Below are positions 35,539 through 43,978 of a stretch of DNA of 64,000 nt, piece after piece. The first letter of the stretch is position 1. Each line of letters begins with the position of its first letter. Origin of the DNA: Aequorivita lipolytica (lineage in GTDB: Bacteria; Bacteroidota; Bacteroidia; Flavobacteriales; Flavobacteriaceae); contig NZ_VORU01000006.1 in NCBI RefSeq assembly GCF_007997135.1, positions 62,001-126,000 on the forward strand, in the 5' to 3' direction. The notes under the pieces were generated by a model. It ran no database searches and was not told the DNA's origin. It saw only the letters and a list, made by a program, of their open reading frames with translations. The position numbers and the translations under genes are program-made.

Positions 35539-36405
35539 ATGAGACAACTTAAAATCACGAAGCAAGTAACCAACCGCGAAACCAAATCTTTAAACAGTTA
35601 TTTACAGGATGTTAGCAAAATAGATTTGATAACTGCCGAAGAGGAAGTTGAGTTGGCGCAGCGCATTCGTGAAGGAGATCAGGCTGCTCTGAACAAATTG
35701 AGCAGAGCAAATTTACGATTTGTGATTTCCGTGGCGAAACAATACCAAAATCAGGGATTGAGCCTTCCCGATCTTATTAACGAAGGAAATGTGGGCTTAG
35801 TGAAAGCAGCTAAGCGATTTGATGAAACTCGAGGTTTCAAATTTATATCTTATGCGGTTTGGTGGATACGTCAAGCAATTTTGCAGGCTATCGCTGAACA
35901 ATCCCGTGTAGTGCGTTTGCCTCTGAACAAAATTGGCGATATAAACAAAATAAAGAAAGCCTCCATTCACCTTGAACAAAAATTTCAACGTGTACCTACA
36001 GCGGCAGAAATTGCCCAAGAGCTCGATTTCAGTGAAGCTAAAGTGAAAAGTTCACTTAAGAATTCTACACGTAGTCTTTCAATGGACGCACCTTTCCAAG
36101 AAGGTGAAAACGACAACAATCTTTATGACGTTCTCAGTTCTGGCGAAAGTCCAAATCCAGATAAAAACTTATTGCATGAATCACTTCGAATTGAAATAAA
36201 TCGTGCGTTGGACACCTTAGCACCACGTGAAGCAGACGTTGTAAAGCTGAATTTTGGTCTTTGTGGTCAACCACCAATGACGCTTCAGGAAATTGGAGAT
36301 ACTTTTGATTTGAGCCGCGAACGTGTACGCCAGATTCGCGAAAAAGCAATTCGTAGACTTCGTCAAACTTCAAAAAGCCACATATTGAAGAAATATTTGG
36401 GCTAA
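35539..36405 (+). CDS. rpoD: Primary-type RNA polymerase sigma factor (RpoD/SigA family)
   Basis: 288 aa, the usual short length of the main sigma factor in Bacteroidota, which lacks the long region 1.1. Region 1.2 ([26 protein letters not shown]), region 2 ([35 protein letters not shown]), region 3 and region 4 with the helix-turn-helix ([29 protein letters not shown]) are all present. It should direct transcription from the TAnnTTTG promoters seen throughout this window. Monocistronic, with a terminator just after. Confidence 0.95.
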   Translation: MRQLKITKQVTNRETKSLNSYLQDVSKIDLITAEEEVELAQRIREGDQAALNKLSRANLRFVISVAKQYQNQGLSLPDLINEGNVGLVKAAKRFDETRGFKFISYAVWWIRQAILQAIAEQSRVVRLPLNKIGDINKIKKASIHLEQKFQRVPTAAEIAQELDFSEAKVKSSLKNSTRSLSMDAPFQEGENDNNLYDVLSSGESPNPDKNLLHESLRIEINRALDTLAPREADVVKLNFGLCGQPPMTLQEIGDTFDLSRERVRQIREKAIRRLRQTSKSHILKKYLG

Positions 36406-36418
36406 TCAATAAATGTTA

Positions 36419-36442
36419 AAAATATTGTGCTCACAATATTTT
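36419..36442 (+). terminator. Hairpin after the sigma factor gene
   Basis: A perfect inverted repeat AAAATATTGTG / CACAATATTTT with a 2-base centre lies 13 bp after the stop. Confidence 0.7.
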
Positions 36443-36506
36443 ATGACTTTCTTAGGAACGGGTTTTATTTCTGCGGTTATCTTTATGGGTTCAACCATCA
36501 AACCAA

Positions 36507-38318
36507 ATGACCACAGAAATAATACTCGTTTTTTCTATTCTGTTTGTTACCATTATCCTATTTGCATTTGAAATTTTTACAGTTGATAAAATTGCAATGC
36601 TCATTATTGCTTCTTTGGCATTAACTGGATTGGTAAATCCCGAGGAAGCAATTTCCGGATTCTCAAACATTGCAACGATCACCGTTCTTTCTTTAATGAT
36701 AATTGCGCTTGCTCTAGAGGATAATGGAGTTATTGCTTCCTTGGCAAGACTTCTTAAGAACTTGCATATTCTGCCATTATTTTTACTATTACCCGTTCTC
36801 ATGCTTATTACAGGAGGAATTTCAGCATTTATAAATACAACCGCAGTAGTAATTGTATTCATTAAAATCATTTCAGAATTATCAAAACGTTTTAATCTGT
36901 CGCAAGCAAAACTACTCTTGCCTATTTCGTTCGCAGGTATTTTAGGTGGCAGTTGTACTTTGATGGGAACTTCTACAAACTTGATAGTAAATTCCATTGC
37001 ACTAGATTTGGGTGCAGAGCGGTTCAGCTTTTTTGAATTTTCTTTTTTTGGTGCAATTTTTTTGGTTATTGGAATGGTCGTAGTAACAATTGCTTCAAGG
37101 TGGCTTCCAAAGGATTCTAAGGAAAATTTAAGGGATGCTTACGATTTAGAAAATTATATAACCACCGTTGTGATCAATAACGACTCGGATCTAATTGATA
37201 AAAAGATTGAAGACACTTATCTATTTACAAATTCAGAAATTTCTATATTAAAATTAACTCGAAATAAGCAAATTACAAATGCGCCCGGCCGCTACATTAC
37301 TTTAAAAGCAAAGGATAAACTCGTTCTGATGTGCGATTTGGAAAACCTTACAAGACTTAACGAAGCCAAAGATTTAAGTGTTCACAAGACAAAAGAGAAT
37401 ACAAAGAAGAAAGAAAGTGAAGAAGAAGATATAAAGAAACAAGAAGATTTAGGATTTGTAGAACTACTAATCCTTCCAGGCTCTATATTAGTTGGTAAAA
37501 CATTGAAACAGCTTAGAAAGCAAACATTTCAAAACGCACTGCCCATAGCTATCAAAAAGAGAAGAAATATCAGAAATACAAAGGAGCGTCTGGTGCGAAG
37601 GAATATTGAGCAAATTACCTTAAAACCAGGAGATAGGCTACTCGTAGAAACTCCAAAAGACCAAATTCATCGGCTTGACGATATTGAAAATGTTGCTGTT
37701 CTTATGGAACACGATGTTAAGCCTTCTGTTAATACTACCAAAAGAGCTCTTTCATTTGCAATACTATTAGTGGTGGTAGGTTTAGCTGCCAGTGGAGTTT
37801 TAAGTATTTTAATTAGCGCCATTACAGGTGTTAGCCTTTTATTGCTCACGCGCTGCTTAGACTTAAATGATGTATACCACCGCATCAACTGGCAAGTAAT
37901 TTTTCTGTTGGCGGGAATGATTCCGCTAGGAATTGCAATGAACAACACTGGCGCAGATAGATGGATTTCAGACCACTTGCTGGATATTTTAAGCGGGCAG
38001 TCAAATATTATTGTAATTGGACTCATTTTTTTGATAACGATGCTAATGAGTAGCGTGGTGAGCAACAATGCAACGGCAATAATTATGACACCCATTGCTA
38101 TAGCGGTTGCAGTTGGGCTAGATCTAACTATGAAACCTTTTATACTTGCAGTACTTTTTGGCGCAAACTTTAGCTTTTTCACGCCTATGGGTTACCAAAC
38201 AAATACATTAATTTACGGAATGGGCTTTTATAAGTTCAAACATTTTTTTATTATTGGAGGGACACTTTCCTTAATCCTATGGATTTTGGGTACTTTTATG
38301 CTTTCTACTTTATTTTAA
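36507..38318 (+). CDS. SLC13-family permease with two TrkA-C domains
   Basis: 603 aa. The N-terminal membrane half (about residues 1-210) and C-terminal membrane half (about 405-603) flank a cytoplasmic pair of RCK_C/TrkA-C domains (about 215-300 and 315-400, e.g. KLTRNKQITNAPGRYITLKAKDKLVLM). The membrane halves carry the paired hairpin motifs GGSCTLMGTSTNLIVN and SVVSNNATAIIMTP. Such permeases move sulfate, dicarboxylates or other anions; the ligand sensed by the TrkA-C domains is unknown. Followed after 12 bp by an MscS channel. Confidence 0.92.
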   Translation: MTTEIILVFSILFVTIILFAFEIFTVDKIAMLIIASLALTGLVNPEEAISGFSNIATITVLSLMIIALALEDNGVIASLARLLKNLHILPLFLLLPVLMLITGGISAFINTTAVVIVFIKIISELSKRFNLSQAKLLLPISFAGILGGSCTLMGTSTNLIVNSIALDLGAERFSFFEFSFFGAIFLVIGMVVVTIASRWLPKDSKENLRDAYDLENYITTVVINNDSDLIDKKIEDTYLFTNSEISILKLTRNKQITNAPGRYITLKAKDKLVLMCDLENLTRLNEAKDLSVHKTKENTKKKESEEEDIKKQEDLGFVELLILPGSILVGKTLKQLRKQTFQNALPIAIKKRRNIRNTKERLVRRNIEQITLKPGDRLLVETPKDQIHRLDDIENVAVLMEHDVKPSVNTTKRALSFAILLVVVGLAASGVLSILISAITGVSLLLLTRCLDLNDVYHRINWQVIFLLAGMIPLGIAMNNTGADRWISDHLLDILSGQSNIIVIGLIFLITMLMSSVVSNNATAIIMTPIAIAVAVGLDLTMKPFILAVLFGANFSFFTPMGYQTNTLIYGMGFYKFKHFFIIGGTLSLILWILGTFMLSTLF

Positions 38319-38330
38319 ACATAATCTAAT

Positions 38331-39224
38331 ATGCTAAAAGAAAAATTTTCAGTTCACGATTCAATTACTGGTCTATGGGACAAACTGGACGGTTGGCTGG
38401 ATGCAATAATTTTGAAGCTTCCTAATTTTGCAGTAGCCGTGCTCGTAATGGTTGTTTTTTACTTTATCGCAAAAGGCCTGAAAAAACTTTCGCATAAAGT
38501 ACTCTTTAAAAAAATAAGCGACGAGTCTATTAAACAGGTTCTTTCCAAATTAATTTATGCAATTGTCCTATTGGTAGGCTTCTTTATCGCCCTCGGGGTG
38601 ATGCAATTAGATAAAGTACTTACCTCGGTTTTGGCCGGTGCAGGAGTAATGGGTTTAGCAATTGGTTTCGCACTGCAAGGTACTTTAAGCAATACAGTGT
38701 CTGGCTTTATGCTGTCCTTCCAACCCAAAGTTCGTATCGGCGATTATATTGAAGCGCAGGGAAATACTGGATACGTAGAAGAAATCAATTTGAGAAATGT
38801 TACAATTCGTCAACCGGATAATGATTACGTTATCATTCCGAATAAGATTTTTGCCGAAAATCCCTTTACCAACTATTCGTGGACAGAGCGAGGCAGAATC
38901 TCGGTAAGTTGCGGCGTAGGTTATGAAAGTGATCTGCAAAAAGTGGAAGATTTGGTCGTGAAGATTATTTCTGAAAATTTTGAACAACGCATCAATGAAG
39001 GCGTAGAGTTCTTTTATACTGAATTTGGAGATAGCTCAATTAACTTTGTTACCCGATTTTGGATTACAAGTCAAAAACCAAAACCAAAGCTTGAGGCCCA
39101 GCACACGGCAATAAAACTTATTAAGAAAAATTTCAACGAAGCTGGAATCAATATCCCTTTCCCTATTCGTACGTTGGATTTTGGAAAGAATAAATTACAG
39201 ATGGCTCCCAACAAAACCGAATAA
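38331..39224 (+). CDS. MscS-family mechanosensitive channel
   Basis: 297 aa. Three N-terminal membrane helices, the pore helix with the glycine/alanine-rich GAGVMGLAIGFALQGTLSNTVSGFML, then the beta and alpha/beta C-terminal domains (KVRIGDYIEAQGNTGYVEEINLRNVTIRQPDN). This is the MscS length and layout. It opens under membrane tension to release solutes at osmotic downshock. Co-transcribed with the SLC13 permease (12-bp gap) and followed by a 45-aa peptide. Confidence 0.93.
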   Translation: MLKEKFSVHDSITGLWDKLDGWLDAIILKLPNFAVAVLVMVVFYFIAKGLKKLSHKVLFKKISDESIKQVLSKLIYAIVLLVGFFIALGVMQLDKVLTSVLAGAGVMGLAIGFALQGTLSNTVSGFMLSFQPKVRIGDYIEAQGNTGYVEEINLRNVTIRQPDNDYVIIPNKIFAENPFTNYSWTERGRISVSCGVGYESDLQKVEDLVVKIISENFEQRINEGVEFFYTEFGDSSINFVTRFWITSQKPKPKLEAQHTAIKLIKKNFNEAGINIPFPIRTLDFGKNKLQMAPNKTE

Positions 39225-39254
39225 CTTCGATATATATCTTTCAAAAAAATAATT

Positions 39255-39392
39255 ATGAAAAAATTGCTCAGAATTTTACTTGCCGGTTGGGGCGCCAAAA
39301 AAATTGGCGGTGGAAAATGCGGCTGCATAGGTACTATTGTTGTATTCATCATACTGTATTGGCTATTAGGTTATGTTTTCAAAATATTTTGA
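39255..39392 (+). CDS. 45-aa small membrane protein
   Basis: ATG 39255 to TGA 39392. A basic, glycine-rich start (AGWGAKKIGGGKCGC) and one membrane helix (about residues 25-43). It lies 30 bp after the MscS gene and is probably the third gene of that operon. Peptides of this type recur in Flavobacteriaceae without a known role. Confidence 0.6.
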   Translation: MKKLLRILLAGWGAKKIGGGKCGCIGTIVVFIILYWLLGYVFKIF

Positions 39393-39452
39393 TAGGTTTC
39401 TTTTAACAAAACAATAGCATCCGTTAACTAATTTTTTGGTGCATTGTGCGGT

Positions 39453-39460
39453 TATATTTG
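39453..39460 (+). promoter_or_regulatory. -7 promoter element of the OmpA-family gene
   Basis: An exact TATATTTG lies 28 nt before ATG 39489; a TTG at 39436 is closer (14 nt) than usual. Confidence 0.55.
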
Positions 39461-39488
39461 CCTCACAAACCCTTAAAAACTTAGTATT

Positions 39489-40331
39489 ATGAAAAAAGCT
39501 ATTGCATTAACCATGCTAGCAGGAGCGCTTATTGCGACGTCCTGTGTGTCAAAAAAGAAGTATGTAGAACTGGAAACTCAGTACAATGATACCCGGTCTA
39601 CGCTAGCTAAAACCCAACTTGAAAAAGAAGAAATCGAGGCTAAATATGCCAAGATTGAAGAACGGGTTGCTAGCTACAACTCAAAAATCCAATCTTTAAC
39701 AGATTCCAACAACAGTCGCTTACAGCAAATTGAAGGCGTTGTAGTTTCGGAAAACGATAAAGAAAAGATGCGTAAAGCCCTTGCCAATGTAGATCCCCAA
39801 GAATTGGCGCAGGCAAAAACGTTGAAGGATTCTATGAACCTTATCGTTTCCCACAATCTTAAAAAGAACCTAGACAACAATTTGGTTGGCGAAGGTGAAG
39901 AAGATGATATTAAGATTGACATTAATGAAACTGTGGTAATGATTACAATTTCTGATAAATTATTGTTCAACTCAGGAAGTGCGCGCGTTAACAATAAGGC
40001 AAATCCACTTTTGGAGCGTCTTGCAAATGTAATAAACAGCGAGCCAGCTCTTGAAGTAATGGTTGAAGGCCACACAGATAGCCAAACTGTAAAGCCAGGT
40101 GCTTACATTAAAGATAATTGGGAATTGAGCGTAGACCGCTCCACGGCAGTTATCCGCAAATTACAGGATGATTATGGTGTTGCTCCTGAAAAGCTGATAG
40201 CAGCTGGACGTAGCAGTTTTCACCCTCTTACGGAAAATGAAACCAAAGATGGTCGCGCTACTAATAGAAGAACGCGTATTGTAATACTGCCAAACCTTGA
40301 TAAGTTTTTGGCTTTGCTTTCTGCAAATTAA
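39489..40331 (+). CDS. OmpA-family peptidoglycan-associated lipoprotein
   Basis: 280 aa. The lipoprotein signal ends LIATSC (Cys19), followed by a coiled-coil region (about residues 25-85) and a C-terminal OmpA domain (about 140-275) with MVEGHTDSQTV, NWELSVDRSTAVI and AAGRSSFHPLTEN...RRTRIVI. The OmpA domain binds diaminopimelate in peptidoglycan, so the protein should tether the outer membrane to the wall. Monocistronic with a clear promoter and terminator. Confidence 0.94.
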   Translation: MKKAIALTMLAGALIATSCVSKKKYVELETQYNDTRSTLAKTQLEKEEIEAKYAKIEERVASYNSKIQSLTDSNNSRLQQIEGVVVSENDKEKMRKALANVDPQELAQAKTLKDSMNLIVSHNLKKNLDNNLVGEGEEDDIKIDINETVVMITISDKLLFNSGSARVNNKANPLLERLANVINSEPALEVMVEGHTDSQTVKPGAYIKDNWELSVDRSTAVIRKLQDDYGVAPEKLIAAGRSSFHPLTENETKDGRATNRRTRIVILPNLDKFLALLSAN

Positions 40332-40354
40332 AATAGAAAGTATTTAAAATTGTG

Positions 40355-40386
40355 AAGGCGATTCAGAAATGAATCGCCTTTTTTTT
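40355..40386 (+). terminator. Terminator of the OmpA-family gene
   Basis: AAGGCGATTC (40355-40364) pairs with GAATCGCCTT (40371-40380), followed by eight T. Confidence 0.92.
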
Positions 40387-40402
40387 GTTTGCAATTTGCA
40401 GG

Positions 40403-41122
40403 TTATTTGGGCATTGAAGGTCGAACCTCAATTTTGCTCGGTAACGTGCGAGGATTCATTTTTAATAAATCTACCACTAGCTCACCTATATCTTCTATTT
40501 GAATTTTCCAGGCGTCACTATCATCAGGTTCGTTACCCGCAAAATGTGTAGAAACTGAACCTGGCATTATCGTACTTACTTTTACACCGTGATCTCTTAA
40601 ATCTAACATAGCAGCTTGCGTAAAGCCAGTCAATCCAAACTTACTCGCGTTATAAGCGCTTCCACCTTTAAAGAAATTGGTGCCAGCCAAACTGGAAATA
40701 CTTATAAAATAACCTTCATTTTTTTTCAATTGGTCAACACTCGCTTTCAAAGAATAAAAAGGCCCTGAAAGGTTAGTGTCTATAGTTTCTTTCCATTGCT
40801 CAATAGTAATGTCTTCCACAGAGCCGAAATGACCAAGACCGGCATTTGCAATTACAATGTCTAGCTTTCCAAATTTATCTGTTGCTTCAGAAACCGCTTT
40901 TTGTTGGCTTTCATAATTTCGCACATCAGCCTCTAACCCTATTGCCTGTGCCCTATCGTTTCCGTGAGCGTTTAGTTTTTTGGCTGCTTCTACGGCTGTT
41001 TCCTTTGTTCTTCCAGTTATGGCAACGTTAATACCTTCTTTCAGCAATGCTTCCGCAATTCCATATCCTATTCCTTTTGTACCGCCTGTAATAAGTGCGG
41101 ATTTGTTTCCTAAATCATTCAT
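40403..41122 (-). CDS. Short-chain dehydrogenase/reductase (FabG-like)
   Basis: 239 aa classical SDR: TGGTKGIGYGIA cofactor motif, IANAGLG, active-site Ser in ISISSLAG and Tyr-Lys in YNASKFGLTG. FabG-like by sequence but with no fatty-acid genes nearby, so the substrate is unknown. It converges with the OmpA gene and is divergent from the VanX-type gene. Confidence 0.9.
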   Translation of the reverse strand: MNDLGNKSALITGGTKGIGYGIAEALLKEGINVAITGRTKETAVEAAKKLNAHGNDRAQAIGLEADVRNYESQQKAVSEATDKFGKLDIVIANAGLGHFGSVEDITIEQWKETIDTNLSGPFYSLKASVDQLKKNEGYFISISSLAGTNFFKGGSAYNASKFGLTGFTQAAMLDLRDHGVKVSTIMPGSVSTHFAGNEPDDSDAWKIQIEDIGELVVDLLKMNPRTLPSKIEVRPSMPK

Positions 41123-41148
41123 ATTTTTTCGTTTTTCCCAAAGTTACA

Positions 41149-41156
41149 AATAGTGA
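41149..41156 (-). promoter_or_regulatory. -7 promoter element of the FabG-like SDR
   Basis: An exact TAACTTTG lies 26 nt before the ATG at 41122. Confidence 0.5.
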
Positions 41157-41192
41157 TTCCGAATGTTATTAAATTCTACTTAAATTTGAAAT

Positions 41193-41807
41193 ATGAAGTT
41201 GCTGCCAATTTTATTTTATACGTTTCTATTTTTTAGTTTTTCTTCGGAAGAGAATTCTCAACAACCTTTAGTAGATCTCGAGTCGCTTTCAACCGAATTC
41301 AGCTATCAAATTCGTTACGCCACACCGTATAACTTTATTGGTGAAACACTTTACGATTGTGCAAAATGCTTGCTCCGCCCTGAAGTGGCCGAAGCACTGC
41401 TAGAAGCCAACCAATACTTTTGCGAAAAAGGCTACCGTATAAAAATATACGATTGCTACCGTCCCTTAGATGTGCAGAAAAAGATGTGGGCCAAAGTACC
41501 GCGACCAACTTATGTAGGCAATCCCTATGGCAATGGTTCTATCCATAATAAAGGTGCGGCTGTAGATATTACGTTGGAAACTTTAGAAGGTTGTTACATT
41601 GAAATGGGTAGCGATTACGATTATTTCGGAAGGGAGGCGCATATTGACAACTATAATTTTTCAGAAGAAATACTCGCCCATCGCAAGTTGCTATTTGAGG
41701 GTATGCGTAAATTTGGTTTTAGTACTATTAGAACGGAATGGTGGCATTTTAGCTACAAAAGAAATTGGAGCTACAAAACCCTGAACATTCCCCTGCCCTG
41801 CGACTGA
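41193..41807 (+). CDS. D-alanyl-D-alanine dipeptidase (VanX/DdpX family)
   Basis: 204 aa, peptidase family M15D. A signal peptide (about residues 1-19), R90 in YDCYRPL, the zinc ligands H118 and D125 in SIHNKGAAVDIT and H185 with catalytic E182 in EWWHF. These enzymes hydrolyse D-Ala-D-Ala. No VanH/VanA or other glycopeptide-resistance genes are close, so this is more likely a peptidoglycan turnover and scavenging enzyme of the periplasm than a resistance gene. Confidence 0.92.
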   Translation: MKLLPILFYTFLFFSFSSEENSQQPLVDLESLSTEFSYQIRYATPYNFIGETLYDCAKCLLRPEVAEALLEANQYFCEKGYRIKIYDCYRPLDVQKKMWAKVPRPTYVGNPYGNGSIHNKGAAVDITLETLEGCYIEMGSDYDYFGREAHIDNYNFSEEILAHRKLLFEGMRKFGFSTIRTEWWHFSYKRNWSYKTLNIPLPCD

Positions 41808-41869
41808 TTTAATATTTCATTAGCACACTTTCCGTTTGCTTCATTGTAACTTTATAAAAAACAAATATT

Positions 41870-42610
41870 ATGAAAAATAAAACAGTAATAGTAACCGGAG
41901 CTGGTTCTGGTTTAGGAAGGGCGATTGCACATAAATTTGCAAAAAATGGGGCGAACGTAATTGTCTCAGATATTGACGTAGATTCTGGAAATAAAGTAGT
42001 TAAAGAAATAACTGATGAAAGCGGAAAAGCTTTTTTTATAAAGGCAGACACTTCAAAAGCAAAGGAATGTGAGCAATTGGTAAAACAAACTATCGATAAA
42101 TTCGGCAAGCTTCATTATGCTGTTAACAATGCTGGCATAGGAGGCGAAATGGCAAAAACTGGCGATTATCCATTAGACAGTTGGGAGAAAGTAATAGGAA
42201 TTAATTTGAGTGGCGTGTTTTACGGTACGCGCTATCAAATTCCTGAAATGATAAAGGCCGGCGGCGGCGCTATCGTTAATATGGCATCTATTTTGGGTAG
42301 CGTCGGTTCGGCATATTCCGTTGCTTATGTTGCGGCAAAACATGGAGTTGTCGGTCTAACAAAAACCGCTGCTATTGAATATGCAAAGGACAACGTTCGT
42401 GTAAATTCCGTTGGACCGGGATATATTAAAACACCACTATTGGATCAACTTGATGACGAACAGAAAGAACAATTAATACAGGCTCACCCAATAGGCAGAT
42501 TAGGAAAGCCCGAAGAAGTTGCGAACTTGGTTTATTGGTTGTGTAGTGATGAGGCTAGCTTTGTAACCGGATCTTACCATCTCGTAGATGGTGGTTATAC
42601 CGCACAATAA
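41870..42610 (+). CDS. Short-chain dehydrogenase/reductase (glucose-1-dehydrogenase-like)
   Basis: 246 aa classical SDR with TGAGSGLGRAIA, NNAGIGG, Ser in NMASILG and Tyr-Lys in YVAAKHGVVG; the end SYHLVDGGYTAQ is typical. Substrate specificity cannot be read. It lies 62 bp after the VanX-type gene on the same strand, perhaps as a separate unit. Confidence 0.9.
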   Translation: MKNKTVIVTGAGSGLGRAIAHKFAKNGANVIVSDIDVDSGNKVVKEITDESGKAFFIKADTSKAKECEQLVKQTIDKFGKLHYAVNNAGIGGEMAKTGDYPLDSWEKVIGINLSGVFYGTRYQIPEMIKAGGGAIVNMASILGSVGSAYSVAYVAAKHGVVGLTKTAAIEYAKDNVRVNSVGPGYIKTPLLDQLDDEQKEQLIQAHPIGRLGKPEEVANLVYWLCSDEASFVTGSYHLVDGGYTAQ

Positions 42611-42663
42611 TTATTATTAACTCTGTGGTTTTTAAACGCAAACACGAAAAGATCGCAGGGTTT

Positions 42664-43587
42664 TTAATTATTATCTTTTTTTGGAAATTCCGGACTGTTT
42701 CTAAATTTAATTGGAATAGCATCCTCAGTTCCATAAATTTTAAGTTCCTTAATATCTGCAGGAAGATTAAAGCCTTTTTTAAACAATTCTTCCTTGACTT
42801 GTCTAATAACCATTCCTCGTAATACACGCGATGCGCGACGATAGTCAAACGTATCTACCCAAAAATACACCTTTAAATTTACCGTGCTTGCGGCGAGTTC
42901 GTCTTCAATGACAAAATTTTCGTGATCTAAATCTCGCATTATTTCCGTATTGGCATCCAAAATATCCTGAATCACCTTTTTCGCTGCTACAATATCATCT
43001 TCATAACCAATCCCCACCGTAAATTCTACTCTATAAAAACCATCGGCTGTATAATTTTCAACTGGCTTGGTGAGCACATCGCTATTTGGAATATAAATAT
43101 CACGGCCATCAAAGGTTTTTATGTGAGAATATCTAAAACTTAACGCTTTCACCTTTCCGAAGATATCGTCCACTTTAATGGTATCGTTAATATTAAAAGG
43201 TCTGTTGAAGGCAAGTATAACTCCCGCCAAGAAGTTCTTGCCAATATCCTGAAATGCAAATCCCAATATAATTGCCCCACCTCCAACGGCTGTTAATAAT
43301 CCTGTGGCTATTCCATCTAAGCCAGCAACTCTCAATGCCAGCATAATTGCAATTATAATGAGTATAATTTTTACCGCTTGTGCCAAAAATCTTGACATTA
43401 ACGGATCTTCAGATTTTTTCTGAAATCGTTTTTTATAAAAATTGGTAATCAATTGGGCTAGTAAAACACCCAAAATTATCACCAAAATCGCCAAAGCAAC
43501 ACGTGGAAGAACCTTTAGGAATTCATCATAATATTTTTCGAGCGAAATTTGGATTGTCTCAGTTGGCGATTGTAGTAATGGAAGCAT
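42664..43587 (-). CDS. MscS-family mechanosensitive channel (second copy)
   Basis: 307 aa. One long N-terminal helix region, pore helix GIATGLLTAVGGGAIILGFAFQDIGKNFLAG, and the soluble vestibule domain with NINDTIKVDDIFGKVKALSFRYSHIKTFDGRDIYIPN. It differs from the channel at 38331 in the N-terminus and vestibule, so it is a separate subfamily rather than a recent duplicate. Role: osmotic release valve in the inner membrane. Confidence 0.92.
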   Translation of the reverse strand: MLPLLQSPTETIQISLEKYYDEFLKVLPRVALAILVIILGVLLAQLITNFYKKRFQKKSEDPLMSRFLAQAVKIILIIIAIMLALRVAGLDGIATGLLTAVGGGAIILGFAFQDIGKNFLAGVILAFNRPFNINDTIKVDDIFGKVKALSFRYSHIKTFDGRDIYIPNSDVLTKPVENYTADGFYRVEFTVGIGYEDDIVAAKKVIQDILDANTEIMRDLDHENFVIEDELAASTVNLKVYFWVDTFDYRRASRVLRGMVIRQVKEELFKKGFNLPADIKELKIYGTEDAIPIKFRNSPEFPKKDNN

Positions 43588-43676
43588 CTATTTTTTCTTT
43601 TAAAGATAGTAATTCTTCGCAAAAGATTTCTTCCCATAAATTAGCCTTAAAGTTTAGTGGGGAAATTTCCAAGATG

Positions 43677-43684
43677 TATCTTTG
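43677..43684 (+). promoter_or_regulatory. -7 promoter element deciding the DUF3817 start
   Basis: An exact TATCTTTG covers the TTG at 43682 that would be an alternative start, so translation should begin at GTG 43700. Confidence 0.55.
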
Positions 43685-43699
43685 CCAAAAAATAAAGCT

Positions 43700-43978
43700 G
43701 TGGAACTTTCAGTAAAATCTTTTCGACTAATTAGCACGCTAGAAGCCATCTCATTTCTTGTGCTTTTGGGAATAGCAATGCCTTTAAAATATATTTGGAA
43801 CATGCCGCAAATGGTTCAAATTGTCGGGATGGCACACGGTGTTTTATTTGTACTTTATGTGGGCGGAGCACTTTATATGTATAAAAAATTAAATTGGTCT
43901 ATTACAGATTTATTTATTGTAGTAATGTGCTCCGTCCTTCCGTTTGGGCCGTTTTATGTAGAACGTAAATATTTATAA
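43700..43978 (+). CDS. DUF3817 (YdzA-type) membrane protein
   Basis: 92 aa from GTG 43700, three membrane helices: FRLISTLEAISFLVLLGIAMPLKY, VGMAHGVLFVLYVGGALYM and LFIVVMCSVLPFGPFYVERKYL, matching DUF3817. Function unknown. Its stop overlaps the ATG of the following MscS-type channel (TAATG), so the two are translationally coupled. The GTG start fits both the family N-terminus and the promoter element. Confidence 0.85.
   Translation: MELSVKSFRLISTLEAISFLVLLGIAMPLKYIWNMPQMVQIVGMAHGVLFVLYVGGALYMYKKLNWSITDLFIVVMCSVLPFGPFYVERKYL

Noticed and set aside
41193-41807. Glycopeptide resistance locus
   Set aside because: Only the dipeptidase is present, without ligase, dehydrogenase or sensor genes.
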